From NCBI RefSeq assembly GCF_037126465.1, contig NC_088206.1, positions 66,963,687-67,027,686 on the forward strand: a DNA stretch of 64,000 nucleotides. The letters are read 5' to 3'. Position numbers and translations under genes: made by a program. Position 1 is the stretch's first letter; every line of letters begins with the position of its first letter. Below are positions 20,956 through 34,499 of this stretch, piece after piece. Below the pieces are notes generated by a model. The model searched no databases and was not told the DNA's origin. It was given only the letters and a program-made list of their open reading frames with translations. The DNA comes from Ornithodoros turicata. Its lineage: Eukaryota; Arthropoda; Arachnida; Ixodida; Argasidae.

Positions 20956-23900
20956 TCAGTCGGGCCTCCTCGAATCTTGAGGCGTGTCGTCGTAGTGGAC
21001 CATATTACTGAAGTCGTCGCTAAGCCTCCGCAGGATGGCACCCACTTGAGCCCACCGGACTCGCTGTTGAACCTGCACTTCTGCCAGTGGCACTACATCT
21101 GGTACCGAACCTGAAAGTAAAAACAACAAAGCGCATTTGAGCAACGAATACAACTGTGTGGTTTGGTAACCATAAGTGCGAGTAATCGGAATAAAATTAC
21201 GAATCACGCGACACCCCCTGCAGCAGTTTCGTGACGGATGAGGACGAAAGACTGGATTCTGTATCCCCCTCTGCTTTCCTTTTTATTTACCTTGGTTCGG
21301 TGGGGGAGCACGTGAACAGATCCACTCCCTTACCCTATTATCACACGCTTTTATGATGGTTACCCCTGCCTCCAACCCCCATCCCCCCTCGAGCAGCTCC
21401 ACTACAAAATTTAGGTCAGCGACTCTTTACTACCAAGGTCACACCTGTTTACTCTAGATGGCATCATAAAGCGCTGTAGCGACAGCAACCCCACACATAC
21501 GCGTCCTCTCCACACCCCTTCCTCCTTATAAACTGGTCCTCGGAACAACGCCCCCCCGAAAAAAGAGACACCAGCTTGACCTTTTCACCCTTACAGAACC
21601 ACTTTCAAAAACGAAGAACACACAAACTACCTTCGCAAGACAGCTCCACAACCAACCACACCTAACAAACCAGCACCCACAACATCAGATCACGTGACAT
21701 ATCCTTAACCCCTCCTTCTCTCTCTCGCTGTATATACACGCTTCATTAGAGAAAGCGCCACGACCGGCAATCAAGCTGTCCTCTCTCCCCCCTTCCCTCT
21801 TTCAGCCATCTCACTTGTTACACTAAGGGCACATACACACAGATTCTATGTTTTGACCGGTTTCTGCACAGGCTGTGCAGGGCGTGCATCGAGAGCAAGC
21901 TACCCCAGAGGCTAGAAGCTACCCTATCACCCTCATGTCGCAGTTTGAGGGGCATCAGGCAAGGCGCGTGCAGGGCGAAAGCAAGCAAGGCAACCCTGTC
22001 GCAGGGCCTCCGTGATCTTGGGGCAACAACCTCTTCCTCTGTGCCCTTTCCCCTACGTCCCCTCGCCCGTTCGCGACTCGGGGCAGCGCCCCCTGGCAGG
22101 CATCGCCCGCTCGCTGCTTTTTCTCGTCTGCTTCCCAAACAAAAAGAGCAGACGACACGCGAAATGCCATAACGAGCAAAAGCGATTTCACGCCGGCATC
22201 ATCAACATGGTGGTGGTGTATGTCGGATGATGATTGCTGCCTTTTCCTTTTTTATATCCGCTGCCAAATTCAGAGAGCGAGGTCAAGATTTTTTTTTTGT
22301 TTGTTTGGAGCGTCTCTATCAGAAGTTGTGCATGTCGGGGCGCGTTTTCCGGGCGATATCCGATAGCCTCGATAAGGAGTCTGTGGGGGGTGGGTGGAGG
22401 TAAGAAGGTTGGGACTTTACAAAGTGTCGGTGCGCCCAATCTCAATGTCAATAGAGAAACAACACCTATGTGAACATGCAGTGTAGTGAGTTTTTACTTT
22501 TTTTATCGGCATCCACAGAATACTAATTGTGTTACACCAGTTTCCAATACCTTCGGGATGAAACTACGGAAACAAGACGGAATAAAAATGAATAAAGAAA
22601 TGCGCGCCATCTGTATACCATTTAGAAACCTCGCTATCGTTACACTTCGAGCGTAAGAAAAAAAAAAATCGGTCCGGAGAGAGGGGGACGGGACACACCA
22701 ATGCGACCTCCCCCAGCACCCGGCAAGTACTGCTAACCTGTCCCATTGCACAATCGGGGCTTAAAAAGCGCGGGCAAAGAGATCCCCTCTCTCCTTCTTT
22801 CACCTCCCCCGAGAGGATAGTGAACAAAGTACACCCGCCCCGTATACGCAAAGTTTTTTTTTTTTTTAAAGAAAAATCGAACGTATCTTACAAATTTTAC
22901 TCTTGCGACGAAAAGTTTCTCGAGCTGATGCAATATCTTAGACGCAAAGACGCCGCACTTGCTGTACGACCGGAAATCGCGGCGACAAAAAAAGCCGCGC
23001 GCGACCAAGATTCTCGCTAAAAAACTTGAACATCCCGTTCTTTCTCGAATGGCATAAAAGGGTATCAAGAAACCAGATTAAATTACGCGGAATCGCTTAA
23101 AAACTAGAGCGACGGGATATGGATGTGGGTCAGAGAAATGTGCGACATATTTTTATACCTCTAGTTCCAGACATTTGTCAGCAGCAAAAATACAGATGAT
23201 GGCTCAATATTAGGTCAATGCAAAAAAAAAAAAACAAAAAAAAAACATATCTGCATTTTAGACCTCCTATCGCCACGCAGAGTTGACATCCTCTCACCAC
23301 TGTTTCCATTGTTTATCTCTTCCAATGTCACTTGCTGAGCTTCGGTCGCGCTCACCGCAAATACTGATAACGTATCTGGACATAGGCCAATGTTATTCTA
23401 GATACGTCACCTCACGAATAGGGCAAAATCTCTCTGACACACTGACATTCGTTGTATACGGAACCTCCGAAGCCCATATTTTAGTATTAACGACTTCAAA
23501 AAGAAAAAAAATATGTTTGCCGCTTCGGACACTATGGTGGAATTGTTGCCGCCTTGAATAACGTGTATTATGTAAACATAATGTGTTTTGCGAAAATATT
23601 AAATAAAGAAAAGAAATCGATTATCGAACATTTTTGGGTGAAGAGCAACATACACGGTGATCTCATCAACCTTCCGGTGTTAGGACCATCGTGTTAACGA
23701 CCTCCCGTATGATGCCCCACGCGACATGTCCGCGCATGTTTCGTGTTGCGTCATGCTATGTGTGACATGCATATGACATGGCGCGAACTGCTTTTGACGT
23801 ACGCGAGGGAACACAAACGAGCACAGCACATCCATTGTTGCTGTCATAGAATAAGCAAAGGCCAAAAAAGTGAGCTACTCTAGCCGCTTACAATATCACA

Positions 23901-24449
23901 ACCCTAATTCCCATACTATCACACTTTGCCTCGCTAACCACATCGTCGAAAGCGTCGTCCACACTGGTCTCTACAACCTTGACCCTTCATGCAGTTAACC
24001 CATCTCGAACTCTAATCAACGCCAACAGACTGTCTGACGGCGCACGGCTCGGCGTGCTTGCAGACAACCGATGAGCCCGTCGACAAAACAACACACAGTA
24101 TGCATGTACCTCACAAGGGAGAGTTGGAACTGTCGTCTGCAAGGCGAATGCAAAGCAGAAACTCACCCCCACCTCCATTCGTGTCCAAGGCGTCCCCTGG
24201 CCAGGTTTGCGTGGCGACTTCTGCTCGGACATCGTGTTCTACCGCCGTGCCATCCCACTGACGACCGATGACAACCACATCATTATCAGTCCCTGAAGGC
24301 TCAGGTTCGAAATCAAAGAAAGCTCGCGTGAAAAAGGCAGGCGACGCCTCGTATCCAGAGTCCGCATCACTTGGATGCTGTTGATGTAGAGGTTCGCTGA
24401 GTCGGAGGAGGATCGGCAGCGCTTCGTCGTCGTCTTCAACCGACGCCAT
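20956..24449 (-). CDS. BH3-only apoptosis protein, BIM/BMF-like (145 aa, two exons)
   Basis: Exons 24167-24449 and 20956-21110 join in phase to 145 residues across a 3-kb intron. The N-terminus is acidic (MASVEDDDEALPILLRL). Residues 78-83 read VATQTW, matching the dynein light chain DLC1/LC8-binding core (K/R)xTQT seen in BIM and BMF. Residues 117-128 read VGAILRRLSDDF, a BH3 helix with hydrophobics V117, L121, L124 and F128 and the invariant Asp126 after a small residue, close to BAD (LRRMSDEF) and BIM (LRRIGDEF). BH3-only proteins bind the groove of anti-apoptotic BCL-2 proteins and trigger mitochondrial apoptosis. Unlike BIM and BMF it has no hydrophobic C-terminus; only 17 polar residues follow the helix. 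The combined motifs make this call strong, but orthology to BMF versus BIM is unresolved. Confidence 0.8.
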
Positions 24450-24790
24450 GCCTCACGTCGTCCGTCAACAAAAGGCGACTTCTCCGCTCCGGGTCACCGT
24501 AGTCCAGTCACCTATACACGGCACTGCTTCCGTACGGTGTTAAACCTCAAAGTGTCGAGCTACCGACGCGCGCTGCTCCTCGGCCGACAATAACAACAAC
24601 AGACGACGGCGCTGAGAGGAGGATGCCCGCGCCTGCCTCCTCCCCCTTCGTGGTCGCCGTGACGTCACTGCCGCAGCGCCTGTTGCGTCGTCTGCTTTCT
24701 GGACGGTGATCTTTCGGTGTCTCGTCCGGTTTTCTGGCTTGCCCGGTTTCTGCTAGGCGTCGGATGGGCACGAGACAACGGTGCATTATC
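24450..24790 (-). promoter_or_regulatory. Probable GC-rich promoter of the BH3-only gene with a full CRE
   Basis: A GC-rich stretch lies directly upstream of the start codon. It contains the palindromic cAMP-response element TGACGTCA at 24660-24667 and one copy of the dispersed 9-mer GTCGTCTGC at 24687-24695. No TATA box is evident. Promoter activity is inferred from position and composition. Confidence 0.4.
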
Positions 24791-26329
24791 TTCTGTTAGA
24801 GCAGAAATGAGTTTGATGACTTGGAGAGATAGTGCTTCAGATAGACGTTGCTCCCTGCAATTTGGTGTTTCTTTTTAAGCACGACCTGACATGAGTTTAG
24901 ACTTTTGAACTACAATCGCACACTTTTGTACATTCTGCACCCCTGTGTGCCAAAGCACGGTCTCATTCAGAAGTATTGATAACAAGGGCATCCCACCAGG
25001 TATAATTTTGCCAAACACCGTCTGTTTTTAAAACACCTTCACCTTTTTATTTATTTTTTTCGGTCAAGCCAGAGGCATTCAATCAAACCTCGTCGAACCC
25101 ATAATTAGCGTTTTCTGACAACCCACGTGCGACGGGTTCTCACGTTGTCAACTGAAAACAGTTGCACCGAGCGAACACCCCTAACCAACAAACCTCCTGA
25201 CACCTGATCGATTGATGTCCTGTCAAAAGTGTGCAAACGCACGCGTACAAACACAGCAGAGAACAAAACCGTGACCACCTGTCTAAAGTGACAGGGTACA
25301 GACAAAACGACATCTGCAGTAAACAGTAAGCAGCTCGAATCAAGGAAAACAAAACACAAATCCTATTTAATGACACACAGGGCTGAGCGAAACTGTCAAA
25401 TAGATGATGTCAGAAAAATTGACGAGGCCCGCGCGACGTGTCGTCTGCTGGAATTTAGATGCGTCGTCTGCGACATGATTTTTCTCTCTAATAACTACGA
25501 AATAGAGCTCGCGGTGAAAGCAGAAACTCTTCCTGCTCGCGTGGCTTCTGCGATGATTTGCTTTTCTTATACTCGTATTTATATTTTTGCACGTCGAGGC
25601 ATCGCGAGACGCGGTCTTCGCAGGTGCGCCTTGATGGCAGGGCGGGAAATTTTTCCCCCCCACATGAGGTCTCCCCTCTCCCATCTCGGTCGGGTCTCCT
25701 GTAGCACGCGTCGTTCTCCGCAAACAATCCCCTTTCTTTCGACTGCTTTCGACGACGCGCTTTTGTATCTTGAGCATTCGGCAGCTCCCACGTCTGGCGA
25801 AAGAAATCGCTTCCTTCCGCCCGAGAAATGGAGCTTTTTCGAAATCGGTTTTCCCGAGCAGACGACGAGTTTCCTTTTTTGCGCAATGGGTCCGTTAGGT
25901 GGAGTTCGTGTTGTGATGCGTCTCCGATCGCGGAGAGATTACATATTGTTCGTATTTTCCAAGCTGCGTCGTTTTTCATGAAGTGAGCGACTTCTAGGGG
26001 GTTTTCTAAAGAGATAATGTAATGCAAACGTAAATGTTTGCGTTCGTTTTCACGGCGACGGATATTTTGTATACACCGTTGAAGAAAATTTCATCACATA
26101 TCGTGCGCCTGCTTTCTTCAAGTGTTGTGCTACATAATGCCGGATAAGATGAATGACAAAGTATCAGTATCCAATAACACATTGCGGGAATAACCACAGA
26201 CAGAAAGAGGCTAAAAAAATAACCGCCTCCACAACTGTTTTGAACAAATGGGAGAGGCGTTTCTTTTTTCTTTTTTTCGATGCTGCAACTTGTTCAAAAC
26301 GGTGTACCTTCCATAGATCGAGAAGTTAC

Positions 26330-26950
26330 CCGTCAGAAAGCACTCGTTACGGGTTAAGTTACCGCGTGAAAAATGTAACTAAGGTAGTAACGAAGTTCTT
26401 CAGCCTGAAATGTAACTCGCAGCTACGGAGTTACTTAAAAAAAAAAAAGAAGAATTGGTTACTTCCAACGGTTACTTCGGACACAAAATAGCACTACACA
26501 GGTGCAGCGCGCATGAACAGTTGAGTTAGACCTTGAGTTCCCTGCGGAGGAGTGCAACACGCTTATATCGTTCTCGTTTATGTCCAACAATTCGAACGCT
26601 TTGCATCTTACTCCCTGTGGGCGCACAATGGTTCAGCTTCATTTCAATGGCAGCGGTTCTTACTTCCTGAATAGAATACTGTCATTCATTGAATATCACG
26701 TTTTATGGCATAAAATACCATGAAAGAACCGGAGAGCAAGAAGGCAAACATGTGGACGTGAGTGAAAAGCGAATTAAAAGTAACTTGAAACTTAGCTTAA
26801 GTTACTTTGGCAAAGTTACCTGAAAGAGAAACGAGTTCCTCTGAAAGTTACCACGGCGCAAAAGTACCGAGTTAAGATACAAGTTACCAAAAAAAAAAAG
26901 GAACTTAGTTACAGTAACGAGTTACTTGTAACGAGTCACCTCGAACTCTG
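26330..26950. repeat. GTAACT/AGTTAC-rich degenerate repeat
   Basis: Many short AAGTTAC and GTAACGAGTTAC words occur in both orientations, separated by A-runs. The end near 26925 (CAGTAACGAGTTACTTGTAA) resembles an inverted-repeat terminus, but I could not delimit both ends. Confidence 0.4.
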
Positions 26951-29900
26951 GTACCTTCCATAAGCGCTGCGCGTGATTCAACATGGTATGAACACGTACA
27001 AACTCAGCCGAACACACACACACACACACAGTCGCGTGCACGCTCTCGCCTAGGAAAAGACAACTGGGCCGAATGTAACGAGAACTCAACAACAATTTAC
27101 ATTGAACGACGCCTTCGCAGCGCTGTGATGGTTCCATCTACGCAACCTGCTGACCAAACCGCGTACGCTTCGGCTGGAACGTTGGATCACGTTTGCGTCA
27201 CGTGCGCTTTGACGCGCAGTGGCAGCATACGAGACAGCAGGAATTCTGGAAAATCCGAGGTTTAACACTTCTTCCATTCAATACGCCTATTCTCTTCTTT
27301 CTTTTAGTCGAAGAAGGGGCGCTCGACAACATGGTTCCCAAAGGAATATAATTTTGTTTTCCCTCAAAGTGATGTCCGTTGGCCATAAGGGGCAAGGGCA
27401 TGTCTGCGTAGCCACGATGTTGACACATATGTCGCTGTTTTTTAGGTTTCATAATCTCCTGCACATTTTGCTTGCGAATGTGTGTCGGTCCTTTTTGAAA
27501 AACAGAAGCGCAGCACAATTTGTACAGAAAACATGTGCCCGATATTCTTCCATCACTAGGGTCTTTTTTTTTAAACAAACTCTACAGATATAGTATCGTC
27601 CCTGCAAGCTATGTTGCCTTTTCCACTTTCGGGCGCCATCTTTCTCTCTGCGCGATCTCGTGTTCGATAATGTTATCACGGGCACACCCGAGTGAGAACA
27701 TATATCTGAACACGACTCATTTAATGATATCGGTTGTCTCATGACGCATACCCAATAGTGAAACTGATCGTGTATTACAAAAATACCCCGGGTATTATGC
27801 CAGTCACTCCCCGCTATCTGTCAGTATTTCTCAAGGTTCACAAACAAACCATGAAAAATACTCGGCTACTGTAGGCATTAATAGGTTCAAAATCAATTCA
27901 AGCGCCTTCTGCCAACGCGGAGTCACGTTCGGTAATCGTGTTCGATAAATAATGAATTCGTTTATCCGAAAGGTGTGACAGGCTCCCTAACAAACGCTAT
28001 CCGACGCTCCTCAAACTACGCACTTGAAATCCCAAACACCAAGTCTTGTGCAACAACCAAAAACCTTCATCCAACTTCCCGTTAGAGTATACCGCGCGCT
28101 TGTCTATACGATGCTGGCAGCAAAACCGAAACAAAACACAGCGCATGGTCAGCTTGATTATTCCCTTCCGCGTTTTTTTACACTTCTGCGGACGTATGTT
28201 TGCAGCTTACTAGCAGTTAGTTCTGCTAGACAGCGTTGCGTTGATAGTAACAGATCCTCCTTTCCTGTTTTCTCCTTAACGTGCCAACAATAATGGTTAG
28301 CTTTTTTTCTTTTCTGTCTTGTTTTTCAGGCTGAAACGCTACTCGGTCGTGAGCTGAGCATCGAGAGTGAAAGCCGGGCAGAAGTACAAGGTCACATCAA
28401 CGACATCAGCGACGCAGAGCGTGAAAAAGGAAGAAAAACGAACGGTCGCCTGCCGCGGCGCCTAGCGACAGCCGCCAAATCGCACTGATTGGAGGAGGGT
28501 GGCGAGGGTGGACGAGGTCCCGTTCTAACACGGGAAGGATGGAGGGGAGATGCACGCACCTGCGCGCTGGACGACAGCAGACGACAGTGTATGGATATGG
28601 AAGCAGAAACAGATGGAGATAGAGAGAAGGGAGAGCGGCTTTTATTTGCTTTCTTTTCTTCCGCTCATGCGACAACTTTGAAGGGATAATATGAGAGGGG
28701 GTGTAGTGGAGCAGGAGTTGTGTTTCGATAGCACTTTGTGTGTACTTATGTTTGGGAGCAGTTAATTGGTCGTCTGCTTAATTATTTTATGGCGTTTTAA
28801 GATGGCAGACGATGTCGTTCCCGAAAAATAATGTTCTGGAAGAAGTGTGGTTATGTTATGAGGGAGTTTCTAGATGAGATGCTAGTTTGGTGTTTATGTA
28901 TTAGATGATGAGATGAGAAGGGTTGTTGTTGTTCGAGATGTTGTTGCTATGGTGGATGTTTGCGGATCATGTGTCGTCTGCTTGATTGATTGTGGAAGTT
29001 CTTAATTTGCAAGACATGGTTGCAGCGATATTTTGATATTGGATACGCTGTGAAAAGTGCAAAGATAAAATTCTGACAATCCGTACTATGTGCACTATGT
29101 AAACAATGTAAATTAAAAAAGATAACAAAAACACGAAGTTCTAAATCGCGTAAGTAGTCGCCTTCGTTTAATCATCTGACATCGTAAAATACGAACTCCA
29201 AAATAAAAATCCGAAACAAGAAGACCATGAAACACACAAAAGTATACCGTGATGAACCCCGTAAATCCGTGAAGCGGAAAAGGGAAAAAAAAAAGTAGCA
29301 TGTGAGGTACAAGGTCAAAAATATAGGTTTACTCCGGAATCAAACAAAAGTAACTACAAGAAAAAAAGAAACCGTGCCTTTGCTTGTTTGAGCGTGTCCC
29401 GGTGAGCACTGGAAACTACGATGGGGCCTAGGGGGAACCTATTGGGGGGTCTTCTACCTTATTCAAGGATAACTTCCGCTACTTTTGCTAGTTGAAGAGG
29501 CAACCCCTCCCCTGATGCGAGGGATGAGTCATGGAGGGGGGGATGACTGCACCTGTTTTCACCTGCCCGAAGGCAGTGGGGTGAACTTTGGGAACCTGTG
29601 CGGTGTGGGTTACTCTTGGCCGCTTTGCTTTGTTGTACCCCGTTTCCGGCGATGTTTTGGTCAAGTTCACAAACAAAAACTTGTTTTGCCGCTTCGGAAC
29701 ACTAGTATGAATCATCCCATGGTGTACAGCATCGAAATTTGTGAAGCTTTCAAGGACTATGCCACATGTGAAGGAACGCCGGGATTATAGTAATTGCAAC
29801 TACAGGACAGCAATATTTCGTTACTACTACGGTAACTGGGGCAGCAAGGAAATTCGGTACCCATAAAACAACTATGACAATAATAATAACAACAACAACA

Positions 29901-32088
29901 AAACGTGATTATAAGATCGTTTCGTGACCACGATGGCTTATACCGTGGTGACAACCTGCAATGAAATGTATGTATACGGTTTAATGGCAACAACAGATTA
30001 TTGCGCCGAGTGCATAGTCATTACTGATAATGGAAAATTAAATTAAAATTAAAGATATGAATGGAATCGACAGTGTCGGGCCTGAAGACTCCAATACCTG
30101 CAGACTCGGAAAATGCACTGGCTAATAAAAAGCAGGATAATGAACGAACAAAGAAATAAATGAACATCTATAGGGAAAGAGAAGACGTCCATGGCACAAG
30201 TCTAATAAATAAATAGTTTCTTATTTAAATTAACTAAACTAATTAATTGAATTAATACTCAACAAATACTTCAATAAAAACTTTGCGAAATCCCAGCAAA
30301 AGAAATCCATGCTAGAGGATAAATTAATGAAATCGAGGCCTAAAAAAGGGCCGCGCGCCCAGGGAGAAAGAGTAGAATAAAGAGGGAGAGAGAGTGAGGA
30401 ATAAAGTAGATATCACAATATGTCCCCGATGCCACATGCATATTCACTGTCGTTTTTGCGTTTTAGAGATTCGTGCTTGCAAAAACATTAAGAGAAAGTC
30501 CCCTTCTTTCTCAGTAGAATGACTCTTTGTTCTCCAGTTTTCTGACGGAGGAAGAAATGATCCTGCAAAAGGCGTTTTCTACGGATTGGGTTGGGTTGGA
30601 CCCCCTGTGGACCTTCCAGGGGGAATGACACAGCCACGCGTTCTTTGCTGCCTATATGACTCTGTACCTCTAATGGACCTAGGTCTATACCTGTGATCCA
30701 TAAATAACACGGTGGATAAAAAAATAAATAAAAAAAAGATCGTGAAATATAAAATGAACACTTTGTACTTTGAACTTTTTGTCTTTCTTTCTGGAAGGTA
30801 TTCGGGACTGACAGGATGTAATAAGAACGGGAGAGAAGGCAGTGATCCCTCCTTTCCATACTGCTGTTTCGATTTTTTTTAATGTTTCACCGAACCTATA
30901 AAAAATCGTATTAAAAAATCTATTTGTCGGAACATCATGGTGTCAACGCTGTTTATCACGGGGGAGATTTTGCCATTATTTCTGAGCGCTTTTATCAAAT
31001 TCAATTCGCGCGAAACTTAATTTTCCCAATTGAAACCAGAAATCTGCCAGGTCATGCTCCGCCGACAATGTTCGCGCTTCAAAAACGACGTTTTTCGCTT
31101 TTTTTTTTTTTTTTTTCAGCTATATTACCAAAAGTAGCAGGGAATGTATTGTACGATGCAGTGGGGTAAATCCGACGTGGGCGTTCTGTTTCTGTAAAAA
31201 ATAAAAATTAAATTTAAAAAAAACGTGACGTTGACTTCGCAAATTTTGGAGCACAATTAGGAAAATTCTGTTCAGACAAGTAGATTTTTTAATATGATTT
31301 TTTTTTCAAGTTCAGTGAAACACCCTGTATATCGTTACAGAAAAATAGCGTGACATCAATTGAATAGTCACAGTATCGCAGTTTAGAAAATTCACGCAAG
31401 TTATAATGTCAACAGAACAAACAAACAAAAAAAAAACATCGTCTCTTCGTGCACTTTGAGCGCGTTTCTACTGTTCGTATGGAAACAGGAAACGCATTGT
31501 TCAAAACACCAGGTGACCCGAGAATGTGTTTTTACATTTCGTTAACTTCCGGAGAAGACTGGGGAAAAGAACTGCAAAAGTACTGAGTACCTTATCCATA
31601 GTATCTTTAACAGCCTTAGCGCATTTTTTTTTAATTGGACATCTATAACCGTAACTCACAGCATTTAAAAGTACAAACTTCAACAACCCTGCTGACTCCG
31701 CAGTACCATATGCCTATACGATCTCGCCCATGTGCTGCCACAGCAGGGTACCGAGATGCACCGCAAGGGGTCGTGCAAAGCAGTTCCCCAGACAGCTTCA
31801 TGCGTATAACGTGATCTGGCCATCAGGGCGCGCGTGAGGTCCTCGCTGTCATTTGAGAAGACCGAAACCATTATCAGCTTTGCAATTCTCCAACTGCCAC
31901 ACGGTGCACTGCATGGTACATACATCAGGTTGCTCACCCCCTTTAGGTCGTCATGGGCTACTATTGTTGTACTGTAATGGTCACGTTATGGTCAGTCAAT
32001 AAGCACTGTCCTCTGTTATGGCCAGTCACTTCGGACTCCGATGCTGCACCCTGGCGGCAGTAGCCTGGGTAATTAAATTAAGGTAATA

Positions 32089-32261
32089 CAGCGAACCCTC
32101 GTTAATATGACCCCCGATAATCTGACATACGTGCTTTACGACCATACTCTTGCGGAACAATGCTGTGAAACCCCTGCAAATCTCCCCCGTTAATATGACA
32201 ATTCCGCATTATGACCAAAATTTTCGGGAACGACCATGGTCATAATAACGAGGGTTCACTG
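32089..32261. mobile_element. pogo/Tigger-like MITE with TA target duplication
   Basis: This 173-bp element has ends CAGCGAACCCTCGTTAATA and the matching inverse ATAACGAGGGTTCACTG, flanked by TA on both sides. Several internal AATATGAC units are typical of terminal subrepeats in pogo-type elements. It has no coding capacity. Confidence 0.7.
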
Positions 32262-32469
32262 TAATCGAATCCGGGTAATTAAGTGCGCGAGCAACCAGCA
32301 TTCTATGCATCGATAGTTACGATTCGGCAAAATGTAATTAAAGAAAGAGGGAATATATATGCTTTTGTCTCGCTCGTTCCCATTCGACAAGACGTAAAAT
32401 TAATTTTCATAATAAAGTAATAAAATTAATACGGATAATACGGGGGTTCTGACGTCACACGCAGGGCAG

Positions 32470-34450
32470 GTAACTGGTGTCTTTTTTCGTTAGCGTTTCC
32501 ATTTCCGTTACTGCAATAATAGTAGTGAGTTTCAGTATAACGTACGCTGTCGCCTTTGCCTACGTAAGGGGAAGGGTAAGCCAGGGAAGGGTAACGGACG
32601 TATTTTCGTTACTGTTTCCATTTCCGTTACTTTCGTTTCCGTTATCCGTTTCCTGTACCAGCCTTTCAATTTCGTTTCCGTTACTGTTTCCGGTAGTGGA
32701 AAGGCTGTTACAGAGGTGGCGGGAGGACAGCCAGTCCGGCTCTCTCAGCACCCTGTTTTGCCCAAGTGCTGCTTCGGTGTCACGCCTAAACACTACACAA
32801 GCAATTTTACGTCGTTGGCCGGTGCGCACATCTTGCAAGATTTTTTTTTTTTTTTTTTAATGTAGGAACATGTCTTCTGTCTTCACTCGCTCTGAGTCCA
32901 GCAACTCATCAAGATGGGCGTAACCTACATCCAATGTCGCATTCATAAGCTGATACTCTCAGTAGTAAATAATACTGCCAAAGTCACGGTGAAATGAAAA
33001 AAAAAAAAAAAATACAGACTAAAAAAATAAATAATTAAATATCGTAGGCTGTCATCCTCGTGCTATGGTGGAGTGATATCATGAAGTTATGAGGACTGGG
33101 ACGATGTAAGCGAGGGATGCACTTTCTGGATCCAATATTGCGCTTTGTTTCCATGCTCACGTGTAGTATTTAGAGCACTACAGGGAATGGAGTCATCAAA
33201 ATACAAACATAAAATAAAAAAAATCATTGAAATGTCATCGCACAACAGGAATAGCCATTAACCGAATTCAATACCGGACGATAATTTTCGTTTCCGTTTT
33301 CTGTTTCCGGTAATGGAGGACTGTGGTATATGCGTTTCCGTTTCCGTTATCGTTACCATCTCCAGTTTCGGTAATATACCGTTTCTATTTCCGTTACCGT
33401 TGCCGTTACCCTTCCCTGGATATAGCGTTGTGGTTCTGCGCACTGCGCAAAGCAGTGCTTGAGGCTTGCGCGTGCGCAGAACTTACGCACGTAAATGCGA
33501 TAGCGTACGACGCACTAAAACTCTCTGTTTCCGTTTCCGTTATCCGTTTTCGTTTCTGATGCCAGCTTTTCCATTTCGTTTCCGCTGCTGTTCCGGCAAT
33601 GGAATGGTTCTTACAGTGCTGCGGGGGTGGGCCCTTTGAACTCTGTCAACACCCAGTTTTGCCCAAATGCTGCTTCGCGGTGTCATGCGTACACACTATA
33701 CAGAAGTAATTTCCCCATCGGTTTGATGCGTACATCTTGCAGGATCTCAAAACGAAATCTGTAGAAACATATGTGATCAGTGTTGTGCTCAAACTCTGAG
33801 CACAGTAACTCAATGTGGACGCGACCAGTGACCAGACCTCCTTCCCATGTCGCATTCACAGGCGGACGTTCTCAGTAGTGAACAATAGTGCCATAGACAC
33901 GGCGAAATAAAACTAATAATAAATAAATAAAAATCGTAGGCTTGTGTCTTCGTTTTATATGTCGTGGAGTCTGTTGTGTATAGATCGCATGTGTCGGCGT
34001 CATGAGTTATGTGCACTTGGACGAGGTATGTGGAATAAGCGACGAGTGCACCCTCGAGATCCAATTTGGCGCTCATCCATGCTCTCGTGTAGTATTTCAC
34101 ATATATGACGGCGAATGGAGTCACCAAGATATATATTTAAAAAAAAAAGTAAGAAATGAATAAGGAAGCATTTGTATGTCATTGCACAGAAGGAATATAG
34201 CCACTACGAGAATTCAGTAAACCGGGCGATCGTTTCCGTTATCGTTACCGTCTCCAATTTCGGTAGTGTACCGTTTCTGTTCGGGGGCGGATTTAGGGGG
34301 AGAGGGTTCGGACCCCCTCAATTGCAGTCGTGACAGAGCTTCCATTGACCTTGGTGGTGGTGTAATAACATGCTGTCCAAGGCAGCCCCCCCCCCCCTCA
34401 GAAAAATCCTGGACCCGCGCCTCTGTTTCCGTTACCATTACCGTTCCCTA
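32470..34450. repeat. Two direct copies of a roughly 1-kb unit with TTTCCG arrays
   Basis: The first unit (about 32470-33290) and the second (about 33520-34240) share ordered blocks: GTTTCCGTTATCCG, CAGTTTTGCCCAA-like, CTCAGTAGT, AAATCGTAGGCT-like and CTCACGTGTAGTATTT-like sequence. Each is bounded by arrays of TTTCCG/GTTACC. A hAT-like MITE is inserted in the last array at 34282. I see no coding potential. Confidence 0.65.
34282..34425. mobile_element. hAT-like MITE related to the 19.9-kb element
   Basis: This 144-bp element starts CGGGGGCGGATTTAGG and ends GACCCGCGCCTCTG. It is flanked by TTTCTGTT and TTTCCGTT, that is, inserted into the TTTCCG array. Its left end matches the nested element at 19871-20031. 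Confidence 0.6.
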
Positions 34451-34499
34451 CGTCACAGTACTGGCTATGGGCCTTAGCTCAAATGCCAAATGGGAAGAG

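Larger units (their letters stand above)
24791..32450. other. Gene-poor, repeat-rich stretch
   Basis: I found no gene I can support here. Overlapping open frames on both strands at 25370-26027 lack splice or domain support. Present are a GTAACT-rich degenerate repeat block (26330-26950), an AC dinucleotide run near 27015, four A/T-rich simple stretches and several copies of the GCAGACGAC motif. An acceptor-like CTTGTTTTTCAG at about 28330 is isolated. Confidence 0.5.

Noticed and set aside
25370..26027. Overlapping open frames of 203 (plus) and 179 (minus) codons
   Set aside because: They overlap on opposite strands, show no domain and no convincing splice sites, and contain simple-sequence stretches; neither can be preferred.
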